This document shows positions 7,659 through 14,557 of a stretch of DNA of 32,153 nt, in pieces (position 1 is the first letter of the stretch; each line of letters opens with the position of its first letter). The notes beneath the pieces are model-generated. The model worked only from the letters and a program-made list of their open reading frames with translations, was not told the origin of the DNA and ran no database searches. Made by a program: the position numbers and the translations under genes. The stretch comes from Desulfobulbaceae bacterium. GTDB taxonomy: Bacteria; Desulfobacterota; Desulfobulbia; Desulfobulbales; Desulfobulbaceae. Location: contig JAUWLT010000006.1 of assembly GCA_030613515.1 (NCBI GenBank), positions 1-32,153 of the forward strand, written 5' to 3'.

Positions 7659-9039
7659 AAGCAGAGGCGATTTTTTTCCTCAAGGTCATTCGATTAATGC
7701 CAAGCAGGTTGGCAGCCTGGACTTGGTTGCCGTTACAGAGATCAAGCGTTTTTTTGATTAAAATCTGCTCGACTTCGGATATCAGATGTCGGTAGGGACG
7801 TGATTCTCCTCCTTTGATAAGTTTGTCGATCTGTTGACCAACGATTTTTTCAAAATCACCTGCAGGTTCCTCCATTTTCTGAAGAATGCAGTCCTCAGCT
7901 GTAAGAATATTAGACTTGACCAGGACAATGGCCCGGCGAATGGTATTTTCCAGTTCCCGAATATTGCCCGGCCAGGAGTAATTGGAAAGTTTTTTCAGGG
8001 CTTCATCGCTGATACCTTCTACAGGCGGAGATACCTGGCGACCGTAACGGGAAAGAAAGTAGAGAATCAGATCCGGCAGGTCTGTTATTCGCTGTCTAAG
8101 TGGCGGAATTGCAATGGTCAGTACGTTAATCCTATGCAACAAGTCAGGTCGAAACCGGCCTTCAGCGGCCATTTGTTCAACATTTCTGTTGGTGGCGACA
8201 ATAAGCCGCACATCAGTTGTTAACTGCTTATTACTGCCCAGTCGCTCGAAGGTACCGTCCTGGAGGACACGTAGGACTTTAGCCTGGGCCGCAAGCGGCA
8301 GTTCACCGATCTCATCCAGAAACAGGGTTCCTTTATCACACTGCTCAAAGCGGCCGATTCGTTGCTTGGCAGCACCGGTAAAGGCCCCTGTTTCGTAACC
8401 AAACAGCTCACTTTCCACCAGTTCATAAGGCAGGGAAGCACAGTTCACCACCATGAACGGTGCCTCCTTACGCGCACTGTGCTGCCAGATGGCCCGGGCA
8501 GTCAGCTCTTTACCCACCCCGGTCTCACCGGTAACGAGAACCGGTAAATCAGATCCAGCCATCTGGCCGATCTTCTTGCACATGTTCAAGACTTCCGGGC
8601 TGGAACCGACAATACATTCCTGGTTTTCTGTTGCATCATTCCACTGTTTGCCGCAACCGCAATGCAGTTTTGCCTGCATCCTGCTGGAGCTAAGAGCCTT
8701 GTCGATTACCCGGCGCAGTTCATCATTGTCAAAGGGCTTGCTCACATAGTCAAAGGCCCCGTCTTTCATAGCCTGCATGGCGGAAGTGGAATCTGCAAAG
8801 GCGGTCATCATGATTATCGGTAGATGAGGATGACCTTCCTTTATGATCGCAAGTGCTTGCAATCCATCCATGCCCGGCATACGGATATCCATGAGCACAG
8901 CATTAGGTTCATCTCCGTCAACAGCCTGCACGGCCTCTTTGCCGTTTTTTGCGGTACGGATTGAGTATTCATCGCCAAAAGTCCGCTCAAAAGCATAACG
9001 GACCGCTTTTTCATCATCAACAATGAGCAGGGTTGTCAT
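7657..9039 (-). CDS. NtrC-family sigma-54-dependent response regulator
   Basis: This 460-residue activator has a receiver domain (phospho-acceptor D51 in LMDIRMPGMDG, K101 in VSKPF). It is followed by an AAA+ sigma-54 interaction domain with Walker A GETGVGKE (171-178), the GAFTGA loop (218-223) and Walker B GTLFLDEIGE. A Fis-type helix-turn-helix closes it (QVQAANLLGINRMTLRKKI). The linker between receiver and AAA+ holds CGCG and a further Cys (C127, C129, C142), which is unusual. I took ATG 9039, which begins MTTLLIVDDE exactly at the receiver. The extension to 9180 lies inside the kinase gene. The start overlaps the kinase stop by 23 bases, indicating translational coupling. Likely targets are the sigma-54 promoters at 7556, 13153 and 18792; the first is the most probable. 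The arrangement resembles AioR, ZraR and other oxyanion or metal-responsive regulators. Confidence 0.92.
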   Translation of the reverse strand: MTTLLIVDDEKAVRYAFERTFGDEYSIRTAKNGKEAVQAVDGDEPNAVLMDIRMPGMDGLQALAIIKEGHPHLPIIMMTAFADSTSAMQAMKDGAFDYVSKPFDNDELRRVIDKALSSSRMQAKLHCGCGKQWNDATENQECIVGSSPEVLNMCKKIGQMAGSDLPVLVTGETGVGKELTARAIWQHSARKEAPFMVVNCASLPYELVESELFGYETGAFTGAAKQRIGRFEQCDKGTLFLDEIGELPLAAQAKVLRVLQDGTFERLGSNKQLTTDVRLIVATNRNVEQMAAEGRFRPDLLHRINVLTIAIPPLRQRITDLPDLILYFLSRYGRQVSPPVEGISDEALKKLSNYSWPGNIRELENTIRRAIVLVKSNILTAEDCILQKMEEPAGDFEKIVGQQIDKLIKGGESRPYRHLISEVEQILIKKTLDLCNGNQVQAANLLGINRMTLRKKIASA

Positions 9040-10456
9040 AAGGCAAGACCAAGATAAATGTAGTTCCTGTGTTTTGACTTGAGACGATATCAAGCCGGCC
9101 GCCATGCTGTTGTGCAACATTCCAGGCCACAGCCAGGCCCATGCCGGTGCCGTCTTCTTTCGTGGTAAAAAAAGGATCAAAAATATGTTTTAAATGTTCA
9201 TCGCTGATGCCGCAGCCGGTATCGGCTATTGTACAGCGGAGTTCTTTGCCGTCAACACCGGTTGTAATGGTCAGTTGCCCACCGCCTTCCATAGCCTGCA
9301 GAGCATTCAATATACCGTTCATCAGGATCTGCCTGATTCCCGATGCGTCAACCAGCACCGGGATAATATCCTGTTTCAGCTCCTTGGTAATGATGACCCC
9401 TGATTTTTCAATTTTCGGCCGAGTAATGGCCAAAACATCTTCAACAAGGCTGTTTATATCCGTATGGGTGACCGCAATATCCGATTGTCGGGCCGACCGG
9501 AGAAACCTTGTGACGGTGTGATCAATGCGGTCAAGTTCAGCACGAATCACCTCCAGGTCTTCACCCTCCAGGGCTTCCTCCTGCTCTCCGGCCCGTTGAA
9601 TCAGCATCTTGATCGAAGTCAGTGGATTTTTGATCTCATGGGCCAGGCCGGTAGAAAATTCACCAAGGGCGTAGAGCTTTTCCGTACGAACCAAGTTTTC
9701 CTGGGCTGCCGTGATTTCATCCACCAACTCCTTAAGCCGGCGGGACATAGTATTAAAGGTGACACTCAATTCACGGATTTCCCCCACACCGGACTCACGG
9801 ATTTCCATACCAAGATTGCCCTCGCCAACCTTATGGGCCGCCTGGTTGAGCAGCAGCACCGGATAGAGCAGGGCTCGAGCCATCCACAGACCGGCCAGTG
9901 AACCGATAACGGCTATAACGGCGGTCACCGCCCATACCTTACGCTTCGAGGAGGAGATTGTTCTGATCAGAGGCTCTACTGAAACACCAAGACGAAGATA
10001 GCCGACAACGCCTATCTTATTGGAAGAAATCGGGACAACCAGATCCATGGGCGCGAGACTACTGCTTTGTTCAACATCCCGCAAAAATCTCGGCTGTTCA
10101 CCTGCATATTCGACTAAATCAACAGGTTTTCGCTGCATAGGTATTTTTTCTCTGGCCAGTATTTTTTTACCCTGTTCATTGTACAACTCACCGTAGACCA
10201 GAAAGACATCCCTTGCCGCCAGATAGGACGTGATAAGTGCATGGAGCGTATAATCCTCTTCATAGAGCAGGGGTTCAAGCACCTGGCGGGACATGATTTC
10301 ACCAAGTTGCAGGGCTCGCACACGCAGGTCCTGTTGGAGAATACGTTCTTCATCACGCAAGACAAGGGTCGCCACGGTAACAGCCGTGACTAGGACGATA
10401 ATAACGATGGCCAGCGACAGCCGTATGGCTATCCGTTCATGAAATTTGACTGCCAT
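9017..10456 (-). CDS. Sensor histidine kinase with periplasmic sensor domain and HAMP
   Basis: The 479-residue membrane kinase has transmembrane helices near 12-33 and 174-196 flanking a periplasmic domain of about 140 residues. A HAMP linker follows (WMARALLYPVLLLNQAAHKV). Next are the H-box GLAHEIKNPLTSIKML with its phospho-acceptor His, and an ATPase domain with NGILNALQAM, DTGCGI, FDPFFTTKEDGTGMGLAV. There is no PAS domain, so signal entry is probably periplasmic. Ligand detection could be through the PhnD-like protein encoded 28 bases upstream, as AioX signals to AioS. The downstream response regulator overlaps by 23 bases and is the cognate partner. The kinase core is of the NtrB/ZraS kind that normally pairs with sigma-54 activators. 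The signal is unknown. Confidence 0.9.
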   Translation of the reverse strand: MAVKFHERIAIRLSLAIVIIVLVTAVTVATLVLRDEERILQQDLRVRALQLGEIMSRQVLEPLLYEEDYTLHALITSYLAARDVFLVYGELYNEQGKKILAREKIPMQRKPVDLVEYAGEQPRFLRDVEQSSSLAPMDLVVPISSNKIGVVGYLRLGVSVEPLIRTISSSKRKVWAVTAVIAVIGSLAGLWMARALLYPVLLLNQAAHKVGEGNLGMEIRESGVGEIRELSVTFNTMSRRLKELVDEITAAQENLVRTEKLYALGEFSTGLAHEIKNPLTSIKMLIQRAGEQEEALEGEDLEVIRAELDRIDHTVTRFLRSARQSDIAVTHTDINSLVEDVLAITRPKIEKSGVIITKELKQDIIPVLVDASGIRQILMNGILNALQAMEGGGQLTITTGVDGKELRCTIADTGCGISDEHLKHIFDPFFTTKEDGTGMGLAVAWNVAQQHGGRLDIVSSQNTGTTFILVLPYDNPAHC

Positions 10457-10484
10457 GGGCTATCTCGGGCTCAGGCTAAAAAAA

Positions 10485-11354
10485 TTACTCATGGATCTGC
10501 TTACGTAATAAAATGGCAGAACGGTACAGTTCCGGTTCAGGCAGAACAAAACCATCCATACCAAGGCTGTGCAGAACCTTCAAGCCTTCGGGATCATCGT
10601 CCATGGACAGTAACACCTTGAGCAATTTCCTTTTGAGTTTAACTGATAAGCCGGAAGGGACAACCACCGGCGGCATGCCGAATTCTTCTGAAATCTCGAT
10701 AATTTTCAGGCGGTCGGTAAAAGAATTCGTTTGTTTGCGCAGGGCATCAAATATAAGACTATCCACGGCCGCTCCTTCTGCGAGCCCGGTGGCCACGGCT
10801 TCAATGGATTTATCATGGCTTTCCGTATAAAAAATTTTCTGAAAAAAATCCGTGGTCACCAAACCCATCTGATTAATTCTGGCTGTCGGATAGATATACC
10901 CGGTCAGGGAAAGGGGATCGGTAAAGGCAAAAACCGAGTCCTTCAAATCTGCCAGTGAACGGGCCGGATTCTCCTGTCGGGCGATAATATAAGAACGATA
11001 GCTCGTCTTACCATTCATGACAGGTACAGCCAGAAGTTCAAGGCCAAACGCCTTTCTTCCCGAGAGATACCCTCCGGTGCAGGTAAAGGCCATCTGTACC
11101 TTTTCCCTGGCCAGCAAATCGTTGATTTCTTCATAGGTACGACGCTGTTTAAGCGAGACGGATGTTCTCAGTTTCCCTGACAGGTAATTTTGGAATTCGG
11201 TAAAATGGACCAAGGTCGGGGCCGGAGAGGCCATTGCCGAGACGGCAAAGTAAAAGGTTGCCTTACTATTGCCGGACTGGGCCGAAGAGATTCCGGGCAG
11301 CGCGGATACTATAAATATTGTAACGCAAAAGTGCAAAAACGATCTGATTCTCAT
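10485..11354 (-). CDS. PhnD-like periplasmic binding protein, probable ligand sensor for the kinase (AioX-like role)
   Basis: The 289-residue protein has a Sec signal peptide (cleavage near residue 25, SSAQ) and the fold signature of PhnD/phosphonate-type binding proteins: AMASPAPTL, FQNYLSGKL, a loop FTCTGGYLSGRKA and LKDSVFAFTDPLSLTGYIYP. No ABC transporter genes accompany it. Instead the sensor kinase gene follows 28 bases later, so a sensing role is more likely than uptake. After the signal the protein has only one cysteine, C92, in the loop that lines the ligand cleft in this family. AioX, the arsenite-binding sensor of the aio and arx systems, is a PhnD-family protein with a functionally important cysteine, so C92 is of interest. 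The ribosome-binding site AGGAGGGTGT is strong. The ligand is unknown. Confidence 0.85.
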   Translation of the reverse strand: MRIRSFLHFCVTIFIVSALPGISSAQSGNSKATFYFAVSAMASPAPTLVHFTEFQNYLSGKLRTSVSLKQRRTYEEINDLLAREKVQMAFTCTGGYLSGRKAFGLELLAVPVMNGKTSYRSYIIARQENPARSLADLKDSVFAFTDPLSLTGYIYPTARINQMGLVTTDFFQKIFYTESHDKSIEAVATGLAEGAAVDSLIFDALRKQTNSFTDRLKIIEISEEFGMPPVVVPSGLSVKLKRKLLKVLLSMDDDPEGLKVLHSLGMDGFVLPEPELYRSAILLRKQIHE

Positions 11355-11394
11355 ACACCCTCCTATATGATTCAGGGTACGTTCCCATCATTAA

Positions 11395-11423
11395 ATTGTA
11401 TATCAGAATATGAAGAATACCAA
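11395..11423 (-). promoter_or_regulatory. Probable sigma-70 promoter for the sensor/kinase/regulator operon
   Basis: On the minus strand TTGGTA (11423-11418) and TACAAT (11400-11395) are separated by 17 bases, a good housekeeping spacing, about 40 bases before the PhnD-like start. It is set back-to-back with the arsR promoter. No sigma-54 box is visible here, so the regulator genes are probably expressed constitutively or under ArsR. Confidence 0.5.
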
Positions 11424-11430
11424 AAAACAA

Positions 11431-11484
11431 TTGACAAATGCAATGGCAGCCTTATTCTATCGTTAGTTGGCGATATGTGAATAT
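11431..11484 (+). promoter_or_regulatory. arsR promoter and candidate operator
   Basis: TTGACA at 11431-11436 and TATTCT at 11453-11458 (16-base spacing) form a probable sigma-70 promoter. Just downstream are two small inverted repeats: TATCG/CGATA (11458-11475) and ATAT-GTGA-ATAT (11473-11484). Their position between promoter and start codon suits an ArsR operator, which often contains ATAT half-sites. Because the divergent promoter is so close, ArsR could affect both operons. Confidence 0.5.
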
Positions 11485-11500
11485 AGCGAGGATCTATCCG

Positions 11501-11905
11501 GTGAAAACATTTATTCGTGTAATGAAAGCTCTTTCCGATCCCAACAGGGTACGGGTACTCAAGCTTCTTCAGGCCGGCGAGCTCTGTGTCTGTGAAATTC
11601 AAAATGTTCTGGAACTTGCACAGTCCACTGTGTCCAAGCATATGAAGATTCTGGAGGATGCCGGGCTGGTGGACAGAAAACGGCAGGGAACCTGGATGAT
11701 TTACTCTCTGGCGGATGGCAGTGAGTCGGTGTACGCAAAAATCATGCTTGCTGAACTGGGACATTGGCTGGATGACGATAAAGAGCTGGATGCGATGCGC
11801 AAGGCCTTACCTGAGGCGGTTGTTCAGCGCAATTGTACGGTAAAAAAACTAGAGGAAAAAAATGGAACCGATTCAACCAATCGTTTGCGACTGTCAAAAA
11901 AATGA
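11501..11905 (+). CDS. arsR: ArsR-family metalloid-responsive repressor
   Basis: The 134-residue winged-helix repressor reads VKTFIRVMKALSDPNRV from a GTG start, preceded by GAGGATC. The metal-binding site ELCVC (C29, C31) lies in the helix that binds As(III) or Sb(III) in the ArsR group. The DNA-recognition helix is LAQSTVSKHMKIL. I preferred GTG 11501 to an upstream in-frame ATG (11438) because family members start at this position and the extra residues would cover the promoter. The C-terminal tail contains one more cysteine. It overlaps the permease gene by 44 bases, so both are one operon. It would repress that operon until trivalent metalloid binds. Metal specificity is inferred from the CVC motif. 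Confidence 0.88.
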   Translation: MKTFIRVMKALSDPNRVRVLKLLQAGELCVCEIQNVLELAQSTVSKHMKILEDAGLVDRKRQGTWMIYSLADGSESVYAKIMLAELGHWLDDDKELDAMRKALPEAVVQRNCTVKKLEEKNGTDSTNRLRLSKK

Positions 11906-12953
11906 ATCCGGCCAAACGAGTGAAATAAAAAAAGTGAATATGGGCAAGGCCGCAATTATCGGTCTGCTTGGCCTTGGACTCTGGTATGTGATTTACAAAC
12001 AACTGGAGCCTTTTTCTTACTTTTTTGCCTATTCCCTGCTTGGCCTTGAAAAGGGGAGTCATTTCGGTGATGCGGTCCAGTTTTTTGTCTATGACACGCC
12101 CAAGGTCATGATGCTGCTGACGCTCATTGTTTTTGTAATCGGCATGATCCGTTCCTTTTTCACCCAGGAACGTACTCGCAAGTATCTTGCCGGAAAACGG
12201 GAGTCCGCAGGCAACGTAATTGCATCCTTGCTGGGCATTGTCACCCCGTTTTGTTCCTGTTCGGCAGTACCGCTTTTTCTTGGTTTTGTTCAGGCGGGGA
12301 TACCGCTTGGTGTGACCTTTTCTTTTCTTATTGCTGCTCCAATGGTCAATGAAGTTGCCCTGATTCTGCTCTATGGTTTGCTTGGCTGGAAGGTGGCTGC
12401 CATGTACCTGGGATCGGGTCTGCTGATTGCTATAACAGCCGGCTGGATTATTGGTCGTTTTAAGCTGGAACACTGGATTGAAGACTGGGTACAGGAACTG
12501 CGGGCCGGAGAGGCCTTGGTGATAGAAAAAAAGCTTACCTTGGCTGACCGGATAGAACATGGACGCGAGGCTGTGCGTGACATAGTCGGCAAGGTCTGGA
12601 TCTACGTGGTTGCCGGTATTGGTGTGGGTGCCCTCATTCATGGCTATGTACCGGAGGATTTCATGACCTCGATTATGGGCAAGGATGCCTGGTGGTCGGT
12701 TCCGGCTGCAGTTGTGGTCGGCATTCCCATGTATTCCGGAGCAGCCGGAATGATCCCCATTGTCGAGGCACTGTTGGGCAAGGGTGCGGCCCTGGGGACC
12801 GTACTGGCTTTTATGATGAGTGTTATTGCCCTGTCCCTGCCTGAGATGGTTATTTTGCGCAAGGTATTGAAGCCGGGTCTGATTGCTGTCTTTATTGCTG
12901 TTGTGGGCACGGGTATTCTTTTTACCGGTTACCTGTTTAACCTGGTTATCTGA
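11862..12953 (+). CDS. arsP: ArsP-family membrane permease (DUF318)
   Basis: This 363-residue inner-membrane protein has about eight to ten hydrophobic segments and the family hallmark TPFCSCSAVPLF (C131, C133). ArsP proteins export trivalent organoarsenicals; related permeases have less clear substrates. A hydrophilic N-terminal extension with a CDC motif (C9-D-C11) precedes the first helix. I kept ATG 11862 because GAGG lies 6 bases upstream, whereas the later ATG (11940) lacks a ribosome-binding site. The central cytosolic loop (roughly residues 200-245) separates the two halves, as usual for the family. The overlap with arsR ties expression to metalloid stress. Together with the divergent oxyanion-type sensor system, it gives this part of the window an arsenic flavour. 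Confidence 0.85.
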   Translation: MEPIQPIVCDCQKNESGQTSEIKKVNMGKAAIIGLLGLGLWYVIYKQLEPFSYFFAYSLLGLEKGSHFGDAVQFFVYDTPKVMMLLTLIVFVIGMIRSFFTQERTRKYLAGKRESAGNVIASLLGIVTPFCSCSAVPLFLGFVQAGIPLGVTFSFLIAAPMVNEVALILLYGLLGWKVAAMYLGSGLLIAITAGWIIGRFKLEHWIEDWVQELRAGEALVIEKKLTLADRIEHGREAVRDIVGKVWIYVVAGIGVGALIHGYVPEDFMTSIMGKDAWWSVPAAVVVGIPMYSGAAGMIPIVEALLGKGAALGTVLAFMMSVIALSLPEMVILRKVLKPGLIAVFIAVVGTGILFTGYLFNLVI

Positions 12954-12957
12954 TTGA

Positions 12958-12989
12958 TTTTTCGTGGCATTACCTTTGCCGGGGAAAAA
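12958..12989. terminator. Imperfect hairpin after arsP
   Basis: TTTTTCGTGGCA and TGCCGGGGAAAA can pair imperfectly just after the arsP stop. It may end the arsRP transcript, but the stem has mismatches and no clear T run follows. Confidence 0.3.
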
Positions 12990-13030
12990 CAGAGTTGCAT
13001 CTTCCAGTCCGAGATATAATCCTTCCTCAG

Positions 13031-13070
13031 ATTCGACAATTCCCGATAAGGTTCGACAATCTTGTCGAAT
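13031..13070. promoter_or_regulatory. Candidate activator-binding site (TTCGACAA repeats)
   Basis: TTCGACAAT occurs twice in direct orientation, 20 bases apart (13032-13040 and 13052-13060). The second copy forms a perfect inverted repeat with TTGTCGAA (TTCGACAA-TC-TTGTCGAA, 13052-13069). Its centre is about 120 bases before the start predicted for the sigma-54 promoter at 13153, the usual place for an NtrC-type enhancer site. A related pair of CGACA elements lies upstream of the promoter at 18792. Confidence 0.5.
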
Positions 13071-13152
13071 ATTTCATTGGCAGAGAGGACTTCGCTCTCT
13101 CGGTAATCATATAACATACTGAAACTATATATTTAAATTTTATTTCTCATGG

Positions 13153-13169
13153 TTGGCATGTGTGTTGCT
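13153..13169 (+). promoter_or_regulatory. Sigma-54 promoter of the EF-hand/ZraP-like gene
   Basis: TTGGCATGTGTGTTGCT fits the -24/-12 consensus closely, with GG and GC exactly 10 bases apart. The start codon is 67 bases downstream, with ribosome-binding site TTTGGAGG. E. coli zraP, a distant relative of the downstream gene's C-terminal half, is also sigma-54 dependent. Confidence 0.8.
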
Positions 13170-13235
13170 TTAAAGAGAATAAAGCAATAACAAAACGTCA
13201 TAACGACAACCAATTAACTCTTTGGAGGTATAACC

Positions 13236-13940
13236 ATGAAGATGAAAAAAACACTGACCGCAGCTTTGATTTTTGGAGCATTCAGCCTGACCACCGGCCT
13301 GGTAATCGCAGATGATCAGCCTACGCGGGGACCGGTTCCCTTTGCCGCCTGGGATACAGACGGCAGTGGAGCCATTGATGAGCAGGAGTTTAACACTCTG
13401 CGTGAGCAGCGTCAGGCAGCTGTCAAGGCAAGTGGCCGCCAGGGAAAAAATATGGCCAATGCACCGACCTTTGCTCAGATAGACAGTAACGGTAACGGTC
13501 AAATTACAGCCGAGGAACTGTCGGTCATGCAACAGGGTATGGGCAAAGGACGTAATGGTTCGGGAAAGGCTATACAGCAGGGCCAGGGCAACAAACAATT
13601 CAAGGGCAAAGGCCATTATGGTTCAAGACAGGCCATGAAGGGAAAGATGGGACCACGCTACCAGGCAATGGATGCAGAGACCAGGCAAAAATACGATGCA
13701 TTTTTTGCATCAACCACTGAACTGCGCAAAGAAATGGCTGCCAAGCGGGCAGAAAAACAGGCCGTCATGCGCTCTGCCGATCCTGATCCTGATCAGGCTG
13801 CACAGTTGACCCGGGAGCTGCTTGCACTGCGCAGCGAGATGAAGGCTCAGGCACAAGAGGCCGGCATTGAGATGGCTCCTGGTTACGGCCGTGGAAAAGG
13901 CTATGGTGGTAAAGGGCAAGGATGTAGAGCACGTGGGTAG
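13236..13940 (+). CDS. Secreted EF-hand protein fused to a ZraP/CpxP-like metal-stress domain
   Basis: The 234-residue periplasmic protein has a signal peptide (cleavage near residue 25) and two EF-hand loops: DTDGSGAIDEQE (40-51) and DSNGNGQITAEE (83-94). A Gly/Lys/Gln-rich linker (100-140) follows. Residues about 145-212 form a helical segment that resembles the zinc-responsive chaperone ZraP and other Spy/CpxP-like proteins (KYDAFFASTTELRKEMAAKR, LTRELLALRSEMKAQAQEAGI). The end is rich in Gly, Lys and Arg with one Cys. It probably binds calcium or other divalent metals and may protect or sense the envelope. Its gene has a sigma-54 promoter and is followed by a hairpin before the next operon. 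A shorter paralogue is encoded at 18877. Start and ribosome-binding site (TTTGGAGG) are clear. The exact role is unknown. Confidence 0.8.
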   Translation: MKMKKTLTAALIFGAFSLTTGLVIADDQPTRGPVPFAAWDTDGSGAIDEQEFNTLREQRQAAVKASGRQGKNMANAPTFAQIDSNGNGQITAEELSVMQQGMGKGRNGSGKAIQQGQGNKQFKGKGHYGSRQAMKGKMGPRYQAMDAETRQKYDAFFASTTELRKEMAAKRAEKQAVMRSADPDPDQAAQLTRELLALRSEMKAQAQEAGIEMAPGYGRGKGYGGKGQGCRARG

Positions 13941-13965
13941 ATTCTGAAGATATCATATCCACCTT

Positions 13966-13994
13966 ATCCCGGACAGTATAGAATTGTCCGGGAT
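13966..13994 (+). terminator. Strong hairpin after the EF-hand gene
   Basis: Arms ATCCCGGACA (13966-13975) and TGTCCGGGAT (13985-13994) pair perfectly around a 9-base loop, 26 bases after the stop codon. There is no T run, so this may be a factor-assisted terminator or an RNA-stabilising hairpin. Confidence 0.5.
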
Positions 13995-14042
13995 TGTCAT
14001 TGCAGCTTGGATCCATCTATGGGTCAAGTCAGCAGAATAACC

Positions 14043-14070
14043 AAATTAGTTGTCCCCCCCCAGCTAATTT
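14043..14070. promoter_or_regulatory. Inverted repeat with a run of eight C before the NifX-like gene
   Basis: AAATTAG (14043-14049) and CTAATTT (14064-14070) flank a loop containing eight consecutive C. It sits 25 bases before the start codon. It could be an operator or leader hairpin. The C run could also vary in length during replication; the sequence alone does not say which. Confidence 0.3.
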
Positions 14071-14095
14071 ATGATATTAACAGGAGGAATTTATT

Positions 14096-14488
14096 ATGAA
14101 AAAAATGTTTTTTATAAGCCTTGCAATCTTATTTCTTTGTCCGGTTATGGTCAATGCCGGCGAGCTGGAAAATATAAGGATTGCTGTTGCGGCCAATGGT
14201 AAATCTGCACAAGCATCTGTAAGCAATATGGCTGCTAAATGTCCTCATTATCTTATATTTAATAACAAAGGGAAATTGATAGAGGTTGTTGACAACCCTT
14301 ACAGTGATGCAAGTAGAGGTGCCGGGCCGTTAGCGGCAAATTTTCTTGCCCGGAGAGGTATTTCCATTGTAATTGCCGAAAATTTTGGTACGAAAATGGG
14401 TAATACACTGGAAAACAAAAGTATGACTCATTTTGAGTTTAAAGGGGTCGCTGATAATGCTGTAAAAAAAGTTTTAAAATTAAATTGA
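14096..14488 (+). CDS. Exported NifX/NifB-type dinitrogenase-cofactor-domain protein
   Basis: The 130-residue product carries a Sec signal peptide (cleavage near residue 21, VNA-GE). A complete Nitro_FeMo-Co domain follows: IRIAVAANGKSAQASVSNMA, CPHYLIFNNKGKLIEVVDNP, GAGPLAANFLARRGISIVIA, ENFG. Members of this family (NifX, NafY, NifB C-terminus and stand-alone relatives) bind iron-molybdenum or iron-sulfur precursors in the cytoplasm, so a secreted version is unusual. C49 is the only cysteine of the mature domain. AGGAGG precedes the start. It is followed 70 bases later by the ABC transporter genes and probably shares their transcript. A periplasmic metal- or cluster-binding role is a reasonable guess but not shown. 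Confidence 0.8.
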   Translation: MKKMFFISLAILFLCPVMVNAGELENIRIAVAANGKSAQASVSNMAAKCPHYLIFNNKGKLIEVVDNPYSDASRGAGPLAANFLARRGISIVIAENFGTKMGNTLENKSMTHFEFKGVADNAVKKVLKLN

Positions 14489-14557
14489 GGGTTTCTTTTT
14501 TGATTATTACGAGACCATTCATATTAGTTCAAGCTGCTTTAAAAAAAGGGGAAAATT

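Noticed and set aside
9040-9180. Longer N-terminus for the sigma-54 regulator
   Set aside because: The extension is inside the kinase reading frame in another phase, and the receiver domain begins exactly at ATG 9039.
11742-12641. Long minus-strand frame (299 codons) opposite arsR-arsP
   Set aside because: It is entirely antisense to two well-supported genes, has low-complexity polar composition, no family motif and no ribosome-binding site.
13031-13070. CRISPR-like repeat
   Set aside because: Only two direct copies of about 10 bases with a short spacer; there is no array and no cas gene.
12929-13117. Minus-strand 62-codon frame after arsP
   Set aside because: It has no ribosome-binding site and covers the repeated TTCGACAA regulatory sequence, so the coding appearance is probably accidental.
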